Shown here: in pieces, positions 63,639 through 64,000 of the stretch | Layout of the letters: the number at the start of each line of letters is the position of its first letter | Numbering within the stretch: the stretch's first letter is position 1 | Origin: Legionellales bacterium | GTDB taxonomy: Bacteria; Pseudomonadota; Gammaproteobacteria; Legionellales; Legionellaceae | Direction of reading: 5' to 3' | Assembly: GCA_026399195.1 (NCBI GenBank) | Contig: JAPLRK010000072.1 | Location: forward strand, 32,320-96,319 | DNA length: 64,000 nucleotides | Made by a program: the position numbers and the translations under genes | Notes under the pieces: generated by a model | Seen by the model: the letters and a program-made list of their open reading frames with translations, nothing else | The model's database searches: none | Told to the model about the DNA's origin: nothing

Positions 63639-64000
63639 ATGTTAGAAGTGAATCAAATTAATCTTCATTTGATGGATTTAGACAAGCGCATTGATGCGCT
63701 GCGTGGGTTCTTGAACTTGGATGTGAAACAAGAACGTTTAGAAGAGGTCGTTCGAGAACTAGAGGCCCCATCTGTATGGGATAACCCAGCGATGGCGCAA
63801 GCACTTGGACGTGAACGCGCCGAGCTTGAAGCAGTTGTCCATCCCATTTTACGTTTGGGCCAGTCAGTGAGCGATTTGAGCGCCCTCTTTGACATCGCGC
63901 GTCTGGAAGAAGATGAAAGCATGTTTCATGATTTGGCTAAAGAGGTGGCGTCAGTACTACATGAAGTGGAAGGACTTGAATTTCGTCGCATGTTCTCTGG
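63639..64000 (+). CDS. prfB: Peptide chain release factor 2, N-terminal part (runs off window)
   Basis: N-terminal helical domain of RF2: NLHLMDLDKRIDALRGFLNL, KQERLEEVVRELEAP, SVWDNPAMAQALGRERAELE and EFRRMFSG at the window edge. The codons around residue 22-27 read GGG TTC TTG AAC TTG GAT with no in-frame TGA. The programmed +1 frameshift found in many prfB genes is therefore absent, although CTTGA remains as a trace of the CTTTGA site. AGGAT before the ATG. Confidence 0.93.
   Translation, partial: MLEVNQINLHLMDLDKRIDALRGFLNLDVKQERLEEVVRELEAPSVWDNPAMAQALGRERAELEAVVHPILRLGQSVSDLSALFDIARLEEDESMFHDLAKEVASVLHEVEGLEFRRMFS

Overview
The window looks like a chromosomal stretch from a host-associated gammaproteobacterium of the Legionellales type (Legionella/Coxiella/Aquicella/Berkiella relatives). 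Supporting signs are a fused aspartokinase-diaminopimelate decarboxylase (lysAC), a LetS/BarA-type hybrid kinase, a PPi-dependent phosphofructokinase, a protein with an Lcl-type C-terminal domain, several small exported proteins of unknown function, and large orphan proteins that could be secreted effectors. The assignment rests on gene content only; no marker comparison was possible. There is no prophage, IS element, CRISPR array or rRNA, and only one tRNA (Gly-CCC).

Layout. 1-7.2 kb: RND efflux pair, then a copper-type P1B ATPase split by a frameshift. 7.1-11.6 kb: a 925-residue orphan, a gene remnant, an effector-like protein and a SPOR-domain protein. 11.7-17 kb: recG, an AT-rich region with clustered DnaA boxes, a cation diffusion facilitator and gltX. 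17-21 kb: letS-pfp. 21-27 kb: a type IV pilin, then the queA-(tgt position)-yajC-secD-secF block, in which the tgt position holds a shortened, catalytically altered TGT-like protein and secD is interrupted by a frameshift. 27-32 kb: an exported protein, a FadL-type porin, lysAC, a Spy-like protein and tRNA-Gly. 32.3-38.8 kb is accessory: a copA/copB remnant, a DUF4160/DUF2442 pair, ogt, a TPR protein, a secreted APH-fold kinase-like protein, an Lcl-domain protein and an orphan. 38.9-47.9 kb: hemN-engB, an SDR, nadD, a TPR-methyltransferase and algC-dut-coaBC. 48-51.2 kb: a Cys-rich lipoprotein, two broken exported genes and a secreted GH19-like chitinase.

51.3-59.9 kb is the most interesting region. 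A tightly coupled six-gene minus-strand operon encodes an MBL+Rieske protein resembling CMP-Neu5Ac hydroxylase with its domains in reverse order, an extended SDR, a TPR plus beta-barrel outer-membrane protein, a HEAT-repeat membrane protein, a processive GT2 glycosyltransferase and a second SDR. It is divergent from a WbpO/TviB-type UDP-HexNAc dehydrogenase. I read it as a synthase-dependent exopolysaccharide system that makes and possibly hydroxylates an amino-sugar uronate polymer and exports it through the TPR-barrel. 59.9-64 kb: a membrane protein, a MATE transporter, a Cys-rich exported peptide, an isolated fliA and the start of prfB.

Three families of short palindromic repeats are scattered through the window: one with arms TATACTGTGCGC, one with core GGATCGGGA, and one starting GCATCTCAAGC. 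Copies lie at gene ends, upstream of start codons (where two seem to supply the ribosome binding site), between secD and secF as a 31-bp perfect hairpin, and in frame inside a TPR gene.
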